14,807 bases of DNA from an uncultured Flavobacteriales bacterium (GCA_946886545.1 CAMPIU010000025.1:1-14807), one strand, 5' to 3'; shown: positions 1-6,835, counted from the stretch's first letter. Numbers and translations: made by a program. Notes: generated by a model not told the origin, from the letters alone.

Positions 1-383
1 GGAATGCAACAGGAAGCGGCGGATCTGTCAGTTACTCCATCGGGCAAGTTGATTATATCAACAGTTCGGGCAGCACCGGTTCAATCAACCAGGGTGTACA
101 GCAAATCTACGAAGTTGAGGATGTTTCGGGAATAAACGAATCATCATTAATTTCGGCAATCTTTCCCAATCCAACAAACGGGATACTTCATCTGGACATT
201 GATAACCCGGACCAGGAACTCACGTATGAATTGGTCGATTTGAGCGGCCGGGTCTTAGCTTCAACCGGAATAAAAACAACCCAAACCACTATTGACTTAA
301 CTTCTTTTGCATCCGGAGAGTACTTACTCAATATCTCTTCCCAAAATGCTTTAATCAAAACACTTAAAATTGTAAAATACTAA
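1..383 (+). CDS. T9SS type A sorting domain-containing secreted protein, C-terminal end (5' partial)
   Basis: An open frame runs from position 3 to the TAA at 381-383; the start lies left of the window. The visible 126 residues begin with NATGSGGSVSYSIGQVDYI and continue to INQGVQQIYEV, a stretch often found just before the sorting signal in secreted proteins of Fluviicola-like Flavobacteriales. The rest is a type A T9SS C-terminal domain: the FPNPTNG box, then LTYELVDLSGRVL, then SGEYLLNI, ending IKTLKIVKY. In this family the domain directs export across the outer membrane by the type IX system and is usually removed at the cell surface. The functional domain of the protein is not in the window, so its substrate or role cannot be named. 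The next gene starts 2 bp after the stop, so the two are probably co-transcribed. Confidence 0.85.
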   Translation, partial: NATGSGGSVSYSIGQVDYINSSGSTGSINQGVQQIYEVEDVSGINESSLISAIFPNPTNGILHLDIDNPDQELTYELVDLSGRVLASTGIKTTQTTIDLTSFASGEYLLNISSQNALIKTLKIVKY

Positions 384-385
384 TC

Positions 386-2020
386 ATGAAAAAATTAATT
401 GCTACAACATCCTTCATGCTTTTAAGCATCCTTACTTTTGCTCAGGCACCTCAAAAAATGACCTACCAGTCGGTTATCAGAAACAATTCAAATGCCTTGA
501 TAACCAACACTGCGGTAGGAGTTCAAATTTCAATCCTGACAGGCTCACCAACAGGAAGTGCGGTATATATTGAGCGACATACAACAACAACCAATGCAAA
601 TGGTTTGGCAACTTTACAAATCGGCACCGGAACTCCGATAGCAGGAACTTTTAGCGCTATTGATTGGTCGACGGGGAATTATTATATAAAGTCAGAAACA
701 GATCCGGCCGGCGGAACTGTTTATAGCATCAGCGGAACTTCACAACTTTTGAGCGTACCTTATGCCTTGTATGCAGAAGAATCAGGAAACGGAAGTTCAT
801 TTAGCGGCGACTATAACGACTTAACCAATACTCCTACAAATGTGAGCGCATTTACAAACGATGCCGGTTATATTACCAGCCCGAATGATGCAGATGCAAA
901 CCCGACCAATGAAATACAAACATTGTCGATTTCAGGACAAAGCCTTTCCATTTCCGGAGGTAATACAATCACTTTACCAACAGCAAGCGGTGGTGTCACT
1001 TTAGACGGAGCATACGATCAAGGCGGTCCGGGACTTGGAAGAACCATTACAGCAGATGCCGGGCCAGTTCAAATCAACGGATCAGGATCAAACACAGCCG
1101 CATTGGGAATCCTCTTCACCGGAACAGGAAATTCTATTAACGCAGTAAACAATAACGCTGCAAATACTTTTTCAGTTGTTCAGGCGGTTACAAACAGCAG
1201 CGGCGCAAACAATTCAGCTATTTTCGGACAAAGTACAGGCGCTGCAAGAGCATTGTCAGGTGAAGTAACAGCTGCTGCCACTGCTGATGCGGCAGTGCGT
1301 GGAAACAACTTGAGAACAACCGGTGGAATGGGAGTTGAAGGCGTTGGATTCAATGGTGTTTCCGGACAAACAAATTACCGCGATGGTTACGGTGTATTCG
1401 GACAGAATTTTGATTTGGTCGGACCTTTAACTTCAAATTCTGTTGGTGTTGGAGGCCTTGGATATATCGGTGTACTTGGTCAATCGAGTGACCCGGTAAA
1501 CGGAGGAGGAATTGCTTCTTTGGACAACATCATTGCATTGGGAGATTTAACAGTTTCAGGCACAAAAAACTTCCGGATCGATCACCCGCAAGATCCTGCA
1601 AATAAATACCTCAATCACTTTTCCATTGAATCCAATGAAGTATTAAACATTTATCGGGGAACTGTAGCATTTGACGCAAATGGCATCGCTGTTGTACAAC
1701 TTCCGGATTGGTTTGACGCTGTCAATAAAAATGCATCTTATCAATTAACACCGATTGGAGGGTATGCCCCGATTTTCATCGCGGAAAAAATCAAAGACGG
1801 TCGCTTTGTAATTGCGGGCGGAACAGCGGGAATGGAAGTTTCCTGGGCAGTTTATGCTGAGAGAAACGATCCGTATTTACAACAACATCCTGAAGCAAGA
1901 CAGGTTGAAGAATTGAAATCAGACCGGGAAACGGGTAAATATTTACGTCCGGACCTATACAACAAACCTGCTGAACAAGGAATTTTAGTAGCTCCTTCAA
2001 GCACAAAAGAAAATAAATAA
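386..2020 (+). CDS. Secreted tail-fibre/adhesin-like protein, function unknown
   Basis: 544 residues. Residues 1-20 form a signal peptide (MKK, hydrophobic core, ending FAQ/A), so the protein is exported. Residues 21-132 (QKMTYQSVIRNNSNALI through LLSVPYALYAEE) are an N-terminal domain common in Bacteroidota surface proteins. Then come fibre-like motifs: YNDLTNTP and FTNDAGYIT (143-163) and an LSISGQSLSISGGNTITLP segment (180-198). A Gly/Ala/Asn-rich middle follows. The C-terminal part from about 391 (SGTKNFRIDHPQDPANKYL) to about 495 (VSWAVYAERNDPY) matches from memory a conserved domain at the end of many bacterial secreted proteins of unknown function. I see no T9SS sorting domain, Cys pair or catalytic motif. 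It starts 2 bp after a T9SS cargo gene, and a shared transcript is likely. A structural or adhesive surface role is inferred, not shown. Confidence 0.85.
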   Translation: MKKLIATTSFMLLSILTFAQAPQKMTYQSVIRNNSNALITNTAVGVQISILTGSPTGSAVYIERHTTTTNANGLATLQIGTGTPIAGTFSAIDWSTGNYYIKSETDPAGGTVYSISGTSQLLSVPYALYAEESGNGSSFSGDYNDLTNTPTNVSAFTNDAGYITSPNDADANPTNEIQTLSISGQSLSISGGNTITLPTASGGVTLDGAYDQGGPGLGRTITADAGPVQINGSGSNTAALGILFTGTGNSINAVNNNAANTFSVVQAVTNSSGANNSAIFGQSTGAARALSGEVTAAATADAAVRGNNLRTTGGMGVEGVGFNGVSGQTNYRDGYGVFGQNFDLVGPLTSNSVGVGGLGYIGVLGQSSDPVNGGGIASLDNIIALGDLTVSGTKNFRIDHPQDPANKYLNHFSIESNEVLNIYRGTVAFDANGIAVVQLPDWFDAVNKNASYQLTPIGGYAPIFIAEKIKDGRFVIAGGTAGMEVSWAVYAERNDPYLQQHPEARQVEELKSDRETGKYLRPDLYNKPAEQGILVAPSSTKENK

Positions 2021-2038
2021 AAAAACACGGAATTCATT

Positions 2039-2077
2039 GCTGGCATTCCGGTCCGGACCTTGAATCGGAATGCCAGC
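2039..2077. repeat. 12-bp perfect inverted repeat with palindromic loop
   Basis: GCTGGCATTCCG (2039-2050) and CGGAATGCCAGC (2066-2077) are exact reverse complements, separated by 15 nt. The loop itself starts with the 8-bp palindrome GTCCGGAC. It begins 18 nt after the stop of the secreted-protein gene, so it may end transcription or stabilise the 3' end. However, there is no T-run after the right arm on the + strand, so it is not a classical intrinsic terminator. A REP-like element is the other option. Confidence 0.6.
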
Positions 2078-2136
2078 GATTCCATAAAAAGCCTTCCCTC
2101 CCTTAGCAAAGCGGTTCTTGCCCTTTAGAATCTTTC

Positions 2137-2174
2137 ATTCTAATTCGAATAAAATTCCGACCTTTAATTAGAAT
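2137..2174. promoter_or_regulatory. 9-bp inverted repeat just upstream of the methyltransferase gene (candidate operator)
   Basis: ATTCTAATT (2137-2145) and AATTAGAAT (2166-2174) are perfect reverse complements with a 20-nt spacer. Each arm is followed by a TTCGAA-like segment. The right arm ends 9 nt before the methyltransferase start codon. The position fits an operator or an RNA hairpin controlling that gene. AT-rich arms make chance occurrence possible, and I found no convincing TAnnTTTG box here. Confidence 0.35.
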
Positions 2175-2183
2175 TCGAAGGAC

Positions 2184-3020
2184 ATGGAGAACTACAAGGA
2201 AATAAATAAAGAACAATGGAATCAGCGGGTCGACCCGCATGTAGAATCCGAATTCTATGATTTACAGAGCTTTTTGGCGGGGAAAAGTTCGCTACAGGAA
2301 ACAGAACTCTCCTTACTTGGAAATGTAAAAGGAAAACGCGTTTTACACTTACAGTGTCATTTCGGACAAGACACTATTTCACTGGCGCGAATGGGTGCAA
2401 GTACTGTCGGAGCAGATCTATCCGACAAAGCAATTAATAAAGCACGGGAACTTGCTAAATTGACCGGAGCCGATGCTTCTTTTGTTTGCTGTGACCTTTA
2501 TGATCTTCCGCAGCATTTGGAAGGCCAATTCGACATCGTTTTCACTTCCTACGGAACCATTGGATGGTTACCGGATCTTGACAAATGGGCTTCAGTAGTT
2601 AGTCATTTTTTGAAACCCAACGGAACCTTTGTTTTTGTAGAATTTCATCCGGTGGTTTGGATGTTTGACGACGATTTTCAAAAAATAGGATACCGTTATT
2701 TTAAATCCGACCCAATTGTAGAAACAGCAAGCGGAACCTACGCTGACAGGGAAGCTGACATTAAAACAACTTCCGTAAGCTGGAACCACGGAATGAGTGA
2801 AGTTATAACAAGCTTGCTTAAACAGGGAATTCAGCTTCGTGATCTCCGGGAATATGATTTTTCCAACTACAATTGTTTTGCTCACACCGAAGAGTTCTCA
2901 CCCGGAAAATACCGCATCAAACATTTGGGAAATTTCATCCCGATGATGTATTCCATTGTCGGAACAAAAACAACAATTCAAAACGCTCCTTCACTATCTC
3001 CTTCGGAAGGAGGAATTTAA
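2184..3020 (+). CDS. Class I SAM-dependent methyltransferase, substrate unknown
   Basis: 278 residues, ATG to TAA. This is a soluble Rossmann-fold methyltransferase. Motif I, the SAM glycine loop, is LHLQCHFGQDT at about 54-64, with the usual glycine contributed by G61. The ribose-binding acidic residue is D78 in VGADLSDKAI. D104 follows (VCCDLYDLP), then the post-loop strand FDIVFTSYG (117-124) and the strand GTFVFVEFHP (147-156). The overall type is that of UbiE/Methyltransf_25-like proteins common in Bacteroidota. The substrate cannot be read from the sequence; small molecules are typical. The DUF1304 membrane-protein gene begins 25 bp after its stop on the same strand, so the two may be co-transcribed. 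The last codons form a small hairpin (CTCCTTC/GAAGGAG, 2998-3012). No signal peptide is visible. Confidence 0.88.
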   Translation: MENYKEINKEQWNQRVDPHVESEFYDLQSFLAGKSSLQETELSLLGNVKGKRVLHLQCHFGQDTISLARMGASTVGADLSDKAINKARELAKLTGADASFVCCDLYDLPQHLEGQFDIVFTSYGTIGWLPDLDKWASVVSHFLKPNGTFVFVEFHPVVWMFDDDFQKIGYRYFKSDPIVETASGTYADREADIKTTSVSWNHGMSEVITSLLKQGIQLRDLREYDFSNYNCFAHTEEFSPGKYRIKHLGNFIPMMYSIVGTKTTIQNAPSLSPSEGGI

Positions 3021-3045
3021 AAATCAGTTAAACTTCAGAACACTC

Positions 3046-3876
3046 ATGGAAATAACTATCAAAATTGTAATCGGAATCGTGGCACTTTTTCACTTATATG
3101 TGATGTGGCTGGAAATGTTTGCCTGGACAACGAAAGGTCCGAAGACATTTAAAAATTTCGAAAAAGACCTGTTCCCAAAAACCAAAGCCCTTGCAGCCAA
3201 CCAGGGCTTGTATAATGGTTTCCTGGCGGCAGGATTGATCTGGACCTTCTTTATCTGCAACCCGGAATGGCGGTTTAATGTCAGCATGTTCTTCCTGATC
3301 TGCGTGGCTATTGCCGGTATCTACGGTGCGTTGACAGCCGATAAAAAGATCTTCTTTGTCCAGGCCCTGCCGGCTTTGGTTGGGATTGGGCTGTTGGTGT
3401 TCTCTCACAAGACATGTGAGATGCATTGTGAGGTGAAAAATGAAAAGTGTGAGACAAAGAAAGAAAAGACCGTTTACTATTACCTACCAAGTACTGGGAG
3501 AATTCAACTCGACACGGTATCTCCAGCAGAAATTCTCAAAAGAAACGATAAAGACTCATTGATTGGGATCGGTTTTATTGACGTGAACGGTAAAGGAGTG
3601 GCCGTATCTCTATTCACCAATGAGAACCATGAATTTGCACATGATGCCAATGAAAACTCAGGCTATATTGATGGAATCGGGAAAGTTTATGGACATTCAA
3701 TAACCTGGAGAAATTTTGGAGTGCTGCATACCAATAACGACAGCATCAACCGGATCATCGCTTTGGGATTAGGGAGATTGATTACGTTGGAGACAGAGAA
3801 CAAGTATCGATTTATGCCTCCGATCAGTTCAAGCAGAGAAACGGTTACTTTTCTTGAGTCAAAATCAGAGAATTAA
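3046..3876 (+). CDS. DUF1304 membrane protein with an unusual C-terminal extension
   Basis: 276 residues from ATG 3046. The open frame extends further 5' to 2956, but that part overlaps the methyltransferase gene, and the family normally starts at M-E-I-T-I-K, so 3046 is chosen. Residues 1-120 look like a complete DUF1304 protein: TM1 about 4-22 with LYVMWLEMFAW, the region TTKGPKTFKNF, TM2 about 55-71 (NQGLYNGFLAAGLIW), TM3 about 79-97, TM4 about 103-119. Family members are normally about 115-125 residues. Here 156 more residues follow: a Cys/His-rich linker (HKTCEMHCEVKNEKC, 121-135), a Lys-rich stretch, then a soluble domain with TVYYYLPSTG, LIGIGFIDVNGKG, NENHEFAHDANENSGYIDG and INRIIALGLG. 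I do not recognise this tail. With four membrane segments both ends should face the same side. Function is unknown. Confidence 0.8.
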   Translation: MEITIKIVIGIVALFHLYVMWLEMFAWTTKGPKTFKNFEKDLFPKTKALAANQGLYNGFLAAGLIWTFFICNPEWRFNVSMFFLICVAIAGIYGALTADKKIFFVQALPALVGIGLLVFSHKTCEMHCEVKNEKCETKKEKTVYYYLPSTGRIQLDTVSPAEILKRNDKDSLIGIGFIDVNGKGVAVSLFTNENHEFAHDANENSGYIDGIGKVYGHSITWRNFGVLHTNNDSINRIIALGLGRLITLETENKYRFMPPISSSRETVTFLESKSEN

Positions 3877-3918
3877 ACCCTTTATGACAAACATCAATAA
3901 TTTACTCGTGATGGATAA

Positions 3919-4446
3919 TTAACCACGGGAGCACAAAGCGCACAAAGAATTATTATTGATCAACATTCCCTTTTAAGGTGAAACGCCTTACGCCGTTTCG
4001 TAAAAGCTTTTCATTAAAATTGATCAGATAACCGAATTCTTTTTTTGCCAATTTCATGTAGGTCAAAATCTGAGCCTGATGAACAGGAGATAAAGAGTCT
4101 ACCGATTTTAATTCGACAATTATTTCTTGTTCTACAAACAGATCCAATCTTAATCCGGAGTCAATAATTATCCCGTCATAGCTAATCGGTAACATTTTTT
4201 GCCTTTCAGCTGTAATCCCGTTTTTTGTCAACTCATATAACAAACAAGTTTCATAAACTGATTCTAATAATCCAGGACCTAAAGCTGAGTGAACTTTCAA
4301 AGCACATTGGTAAATGATCTTCATCAAAGTTTCTTCTTTTTCGTAGTTTTTTAATTCCATTGAATAGTGATTTCTATTTAATTTAAGAAAAAACATCCTT
4401 ATTCTCAACCTCTAATATTAAAAAACTTCGTGCTCCTTGTGGTCAA
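3919..4446. mobile_element. Candidate GxxExxY cassette bounded by imperfect inverted repeats
   Basis: The left end TTAACCACGGGAGCACAAAG (3919-3938) resembles the reverse complement of the right end CTTCGTGCTCCTTGTGGTC (4426-4444, then AA), differing by a few substitutions and one indel. Similarity continues outward (GATAATTAACCAC against GATTAGTTGACCAC). The left side repeats CACAAAG in direct orientation (3932-3938 and 3941-3947). The about 528-bp segment contains only the GxxExxY gene. From memory, CACAAAG/CCACGGAGGCAC-like sequences commonly flank genes of this family, which suggests a non-autonomous mobile cassette. There is no transposase and no clear target duplication. Confidence 0.4.
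3953..4360 (-). CDS. GxxExxY protein (PD-(D/E)XK nuclease-like fold)
   Basis: 135 residues from the ATG at 4360. The frame is open back to an ATG at 4408, but the family begins near M-E-L-K-N-Y, so 4360 is preferred. The name motif G-x-x-E-x-x-Y is G30, E33, Y36 in GPGLLESVYE. A PD-(D/E)XK-like core follows: D73 (GLRLDLFVE), then E83-L-K85 (IIVELKS), and Q95/Q97 in SPVHQAQILTYMKL. Family length is about 120-135 residues, so it is full length. The biochemical role of GxxExxY proteins is not established; the fold suggests nucleic-acid cleavage or a derivative of it. It is opposite to the upstream DUF1304 gene and 90 bp upstream of (after) aroQ in the same direction. Flanking inverted repeats suggest it moves as a cassette. 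Confidence 0.9.
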   Translation of the reverse strand: MELKNYEKEETLMKIIYQCALKVHSALGPGLLESVYETCLLYELTKNGITAERQKMLPISYDGIIIDSGLRLDLFVEQEIIVELKSVDSLSPVHQAQILTYMKLAKKEFGYLINFNEKLLRNGVRRFTLKGNVDQ

Positions 4447-4450
4447 CTAA

Positions 4451-4885
4451 TCAATATCCGATCTTCCCTCGTGGATTTCCTTTAAACCATTCCAAAGCCA
4501 AACGGTAACCATCCATTCCGAAGCCCATGATCGAGCCTTCGCAAACAGCTGTAATGAATGAATTGTGCCGGAATTCTTCTCGTTGTGCCAAATTACTAAT
4601 ATGAACTTCCACTACCGGAACCGTAATTCCTGAGATCGCATCGCGGATAGCTACACTGGTATGCGTATATCCCCCGGCGTTCAGGATAATCCCATCGTGT
4701 TTTGAATCATGAAGTGCATTGATCAGTTCACCTTCCACATTACTTTGGATGTAATCAATTTCCCCGGGGAAAATCTTTTTCAATTCTTCTAAAACATGTA
4801 AAAAAGTACGATTTCCGTAAATTTCAGGCTCTCGTGTTCCTAAAAGATTTAAATTCGGGCCATTGAGAATTAGAATACGCATCAT
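4451..4885 (-). CDS. aroQ: Type II 3-dehydroquinate dehydratase
   Basis: 144 residues; two adjacent ATGs (4885 and 4882) are both possible starts. AroQ removes water from 3-dehydroquinate to give 3-dehydroshikimate, the third step of the shikimate pathway to aromatic amino acids, in the cytosol as a dodecamer. Family motifs are in order: ILNGPNLNLLGTREPEIYG (5-23, with the catalytic Tyr at Y22), the QSNVEGELI segment (47-55), GIILNAGGYTHTSVAIRDAI (65-84), PVVEVHISN (89-97, with the catalytic His), and REEFRHNS (102-109). The length is normal. The start codon touches the TTG start of the divergent xerD, so its promoter must lie within xerD coding sequence. Stop codon is TGA. Confidence 0.96.
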   Translation of the reverse strand: MMRILILNGPNLNLLGTREPEIYGNRTFLHVLEELKKIFPGEIDYIQSNVEGELINALHDSKHDGIILNAGGYTHTSVAIRDAISGITVPVVEVHISNLAQREEFRHNSFITAVCEGSIMGFGMDGYRLALEWFKGNPRGKIGY

Positions 4886-5790
4886 TGAAAAATTGGGAAC
4901 GTTATATTAAACAATTTGTTCATTATCTAAAGATAGAACGCAGTTTAGCTGAAAACTCCATTTTTGCCTATCAACAAGATGTTGCTAAATTACGCGACTT
5001 TTGTGAATCTTACACACTTTCCCCGGAGCATATTCAAACCGGACATTTAAAACAATTTGTCGCGGAGCTGTATGATATGGGCTTAAGCGCACGTTCTCAA
5101 GCCAGAATTATCAGCGGCTGGAAACAATTTTTCGATTTTTTACTGATGGAGGAAGTCCGGAAAGATGACCCGTCGGAAAGTTTGGAACTGCCTAAAATAG
5201 GCAGAAAGTTGCCTGAAGTATTAACAATCGAAGAAATCGATTCACTGATAGCGGCAATCGATTTAAACTCAAATGAAGGTCAGCGAAACAAAGCAATTAT
5301 CGAAACACTTTACAGCTGTGGCTTACGTGTAAGCGAATTGGTATCACTCAAATTTGAAGATTGTTTTTTCGATGAAGGATTCATCCGTGTGATAGGAAAA
5401 GGAAATAAAGAGCGTTTGGTTCCGGTAAGTCCGAGTGTGATTGAGGAAGTAACGTTTTACGTGAAAAACGACAGGGAAAATGCTCCGATAAAAAGAGGAA
5501 ATGAAGCTTTTGTTTTCCTGAACAGACGCGGAGCACAATTGACACGCGTAATGATCTTCACCATCATCAAACGCCTGGCAGATACCGCCGGAATCAAGAA
5601 AAACATCAGTCCGCATACTTTCAGGCATTCATTTGCAACGCATCTGATCGAAGGCGGAGCAAATTTACGTGCCGTCCAGGATATGCTGGGGCATGAAAGC
5701 ATTACGACAACAGAAATTTACACGCATTTGGACCAACGATTTTTGCGGGAAGCCATCCTGACTTATCATCCGAGAAACACTTTGAATTAA
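4885..5790 (+). CDS. xerD: Site-specific tyrosine recombinase XerD
   Basis: 301 residues. The start is TTG at 4885: an in-frame TGA lies at 4864 with no ATG or GTG between, and the family N-terminus (NWERYIKQFVHYLKIERSLAENSI) begins immediately. XerD cuts and rejoins dif sites with its partner to resolve chromosome dimers at division. The N-terminal SAM-like core-binding domain is about 1-95. The catalytic domain carries all six expected residues: R148 (SCGLRVSEL), K172 (GKGNK), H244 and R247 (HTFRHSFATHL), H270 (MLGHESITTT) and the nucleophile Y279 (EIYTHLD). These positions coincide with the E. coli XerD numbering as I recall it. It diverges from aroQ with a 1-bp start overlap and ends 8 bp from the convergent HTH gene. 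XerC is the alternative label. Confidence 0.95.
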   Translation: MKNWERYIKQFVHYLKIERSLAENSIFAYQQDVAKLRDFCESYTLSPEHIQTGHLKQFVAELYDMGLSARSQARIISGWKQFFDFLLMEEVRKDDPSESLELPKIGRKLPEVLTIEEIDSLIAAIDLNSNEGQRNKAIIETLYSCGLRVSELVSLKFEDCFFDEGFIRVIGKGNKERLVPVSPSVIEEVTFYVKNDRENAPIKRGNEAFVFLNRRGAQLTRVMIFTIIKRLADTAGIKKNISPHTFRHSFATHLIEGGANLRAVQDMLGHESITTTEIYTHLDQRFLREAILTYHPRNTLN

Positions 5791-5796
5791 TTCAAA
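5781..5796. repeat. 16-bp perfect palindrome at the xerD/HTH gene junction
   Basis: TTTGAATTAATTCAAA is its own reverse complement. It covers the last codons and TAA stop of xerD and reaches to 3 bp from the stop of the convergent HTH gene. The position at a convergent junction suggests a bidirectional 3'-end element, although a hairpin of this AT-rich sequence would be weak. Confidence 0.4.
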
Positions 5797-5798
5797 AT

Positions 5799-6803
5799 TC
5801 AAAACAGGTCCGTTCCCTTAATACGAATGCGCGCCCGATCAATAAACAGATTCAGGCTATCAAAATAGGCATTGCGCTGCCGCTGATTTTCTTCCGATAT
5901 TTTTACACAACTTTTCAGCATGGATTGAAAAACCGCAAAAGATTTATTGACATAATCCTGGTCAATCGTATACAGGTAATTCAGCATATTATGGGTGATA
6001 TAGAGCATCCGGTAAGCGTTGGTTTCCGAGATAATCGTATTGTCCTGGATATAGGTTTGATGCAAATACAAATGAAAATTATCGGTGTCGGTAATAACCG
6101 GCTGACCTTTAATAAACTTACGGCCGATTTCAGCCTGCTTTTTAATGTGCTCAACCAATGAAGCTACCTCATCAATCAGGAAAAGAGCATCTTCAGGAGT
6201 TTCAAAATATCCCAATTCATAAAAGGAAACAATTTCACGGATCAAGCCTTTCCCTGCATCATAACCAATTACTTCCGTAGACTTAACCCGAATATAGAAA
6301 TTCGACATTTGCTGCAACTGTTCGTCTGAAATATCCCCTTTCCAACCTTTGTGAAACTTGACATTTTCCAATTGACCCAATTTCAAATAGCACTTCCCGA
6401 AATAGAGCAATTTAAATCTTAACAGAGCCGGCGAATTCAATAATTGAAAAATGATCAAATCCAAATTAGACATATACAATTCCTGTGTCCGTTGGGCAAC
6501 CATTCGTTTAAAGCCGTCCATGATTCCACTCAAATAAGTATCAAAGGAGAATTCCGAACGTTGAATCGGGTTATACTGAAACGTTACGCTCTTTCCAGAA
6601 ACTCCAATTATCTTGTCAATCGACAATTCGTATTTCCGACAGAGTAAATTGATTTCTTCGGGCTTTAAGGCAGTCTCACCGCGGGCTCTCCTGTAAGCAG
6701 AATCCCTGGATAAATCCAGATCATCCATCAACAACTTTCCCAATGAAGTGTCGGGAGGTAATTTAGCCTTTAGCTGTTCAAGTAGTCGGTTTTGAATGTC
6801 CAT
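5799..6803 (-). CDS. Helix-turn-helix transcriptional regulator, orphan
   Basis: 334 residues from ATG 6803; a TTG two codons upstream (6809) is also in frame but less likely. Residues about 5-65 (LLEQLKAKL, LGKLLMDDLDLSRDSAYRRARGETALKPEEINLLCRKYELSID) have the spacing of a helix-turn-helix DNA-binding domain, with the recognition helix about 33-41 (RDSAYRRAR). The remaining 260 residues are helical, without transmembrane segments or recognisable ligand-domain motifs. Proteins of this layout, usually named only as HTH-domain proteins, are frequent in Bacteroidota with unknown signals and targets. The gene converges on xerD (8 bp between stops). A -7-like TACTTTTG box lies directly before the start codon, so the mRNA may have almost no leader. 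Stop codon is TGA. Regulatory target is unknown. Confidence 0.8.
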   Translation of the reverse strand: MDIQNRLLEQLKAKLPPDTSLGKLLMDDLDLSRDSAYRRARGETALKPEEINLLCRKYELSIDKIIGVSGKSVTFQYNPIQRSEFSFDTYLSGIMDGFKRMVAQRTQELYMSNLDLIIFQLLNSPALLRFKLLYFGKCYLKLGQLENVKFHKGWKGDISDEQLQQMSNFYIRVKSTEVIGYDAGKGLIREIVSFYELGYFETPEDALFLIDEVASLVEHIKKQAEIGRKFIKGQPVITDTDNFHLYLHQTYIQDNTIISETNAYRMLYITHNMLNYLYTIDQDYVNKSFAVFQSMLKSCVKISEENQRQRNAYFDSLNLFIDRARIRIKGTDLF

Positions 6804-6806
6804 GCT

Positions 6807-6835
6807 CAAAAGTAAAATTTTTATTGAAATGCAAA
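6807..6835 (-). promoter_or_regulatory. Candidate Bacteroidota promoter for the HTH gene
   Basis: On the minus strand TTTG (6835-6832) is followed after 17 bp by TACTTTTG (6814-6807), matching TTTG-N(17-23)-TAnnTTTG. The -7 box ends 3 bp before the start codon at 6803, which predicts a leaderless or nearly leaderless transcript. The spacer is short compared with the usual 19 bp, so confidence is moderate. Confidence 0.4.

Noticed and set aside
2956..3045. The DUF1304 frame can be extended upstream to a start at 2956.
   Set aside because: The extra 30 residues overlap the methyltransferase gene, are polar and unlike DUF1304 N-termini; the membrane protein clearly begins at 3046.
4361..4408. 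A 16-residue N-terminal extension of the GxxExxY protein (start 4408).
   Set aside because: The family normally begins near MELKNYE; the extension lies in AT-rich cassette sequence with no family match.
3893..4456. ATCAATA occurs on both sides of the GxxExxY cassette (3893-3899 and 4450-4456), resembling a target-site duplication.
   Set aside because: The copies lie at very different distances from the inverted repeats (about 20 nt and 3 nt), and the 7-mer is AT-rich, so chance is likely.
4885..5790. xerD as the integrase of a mobile element linked to the GxxExxY cassette.
   Set aside because: All residues and length fit the house-keeping chromosomal XerD, aroQ lies between them, and no attachment-site repeats were seen.
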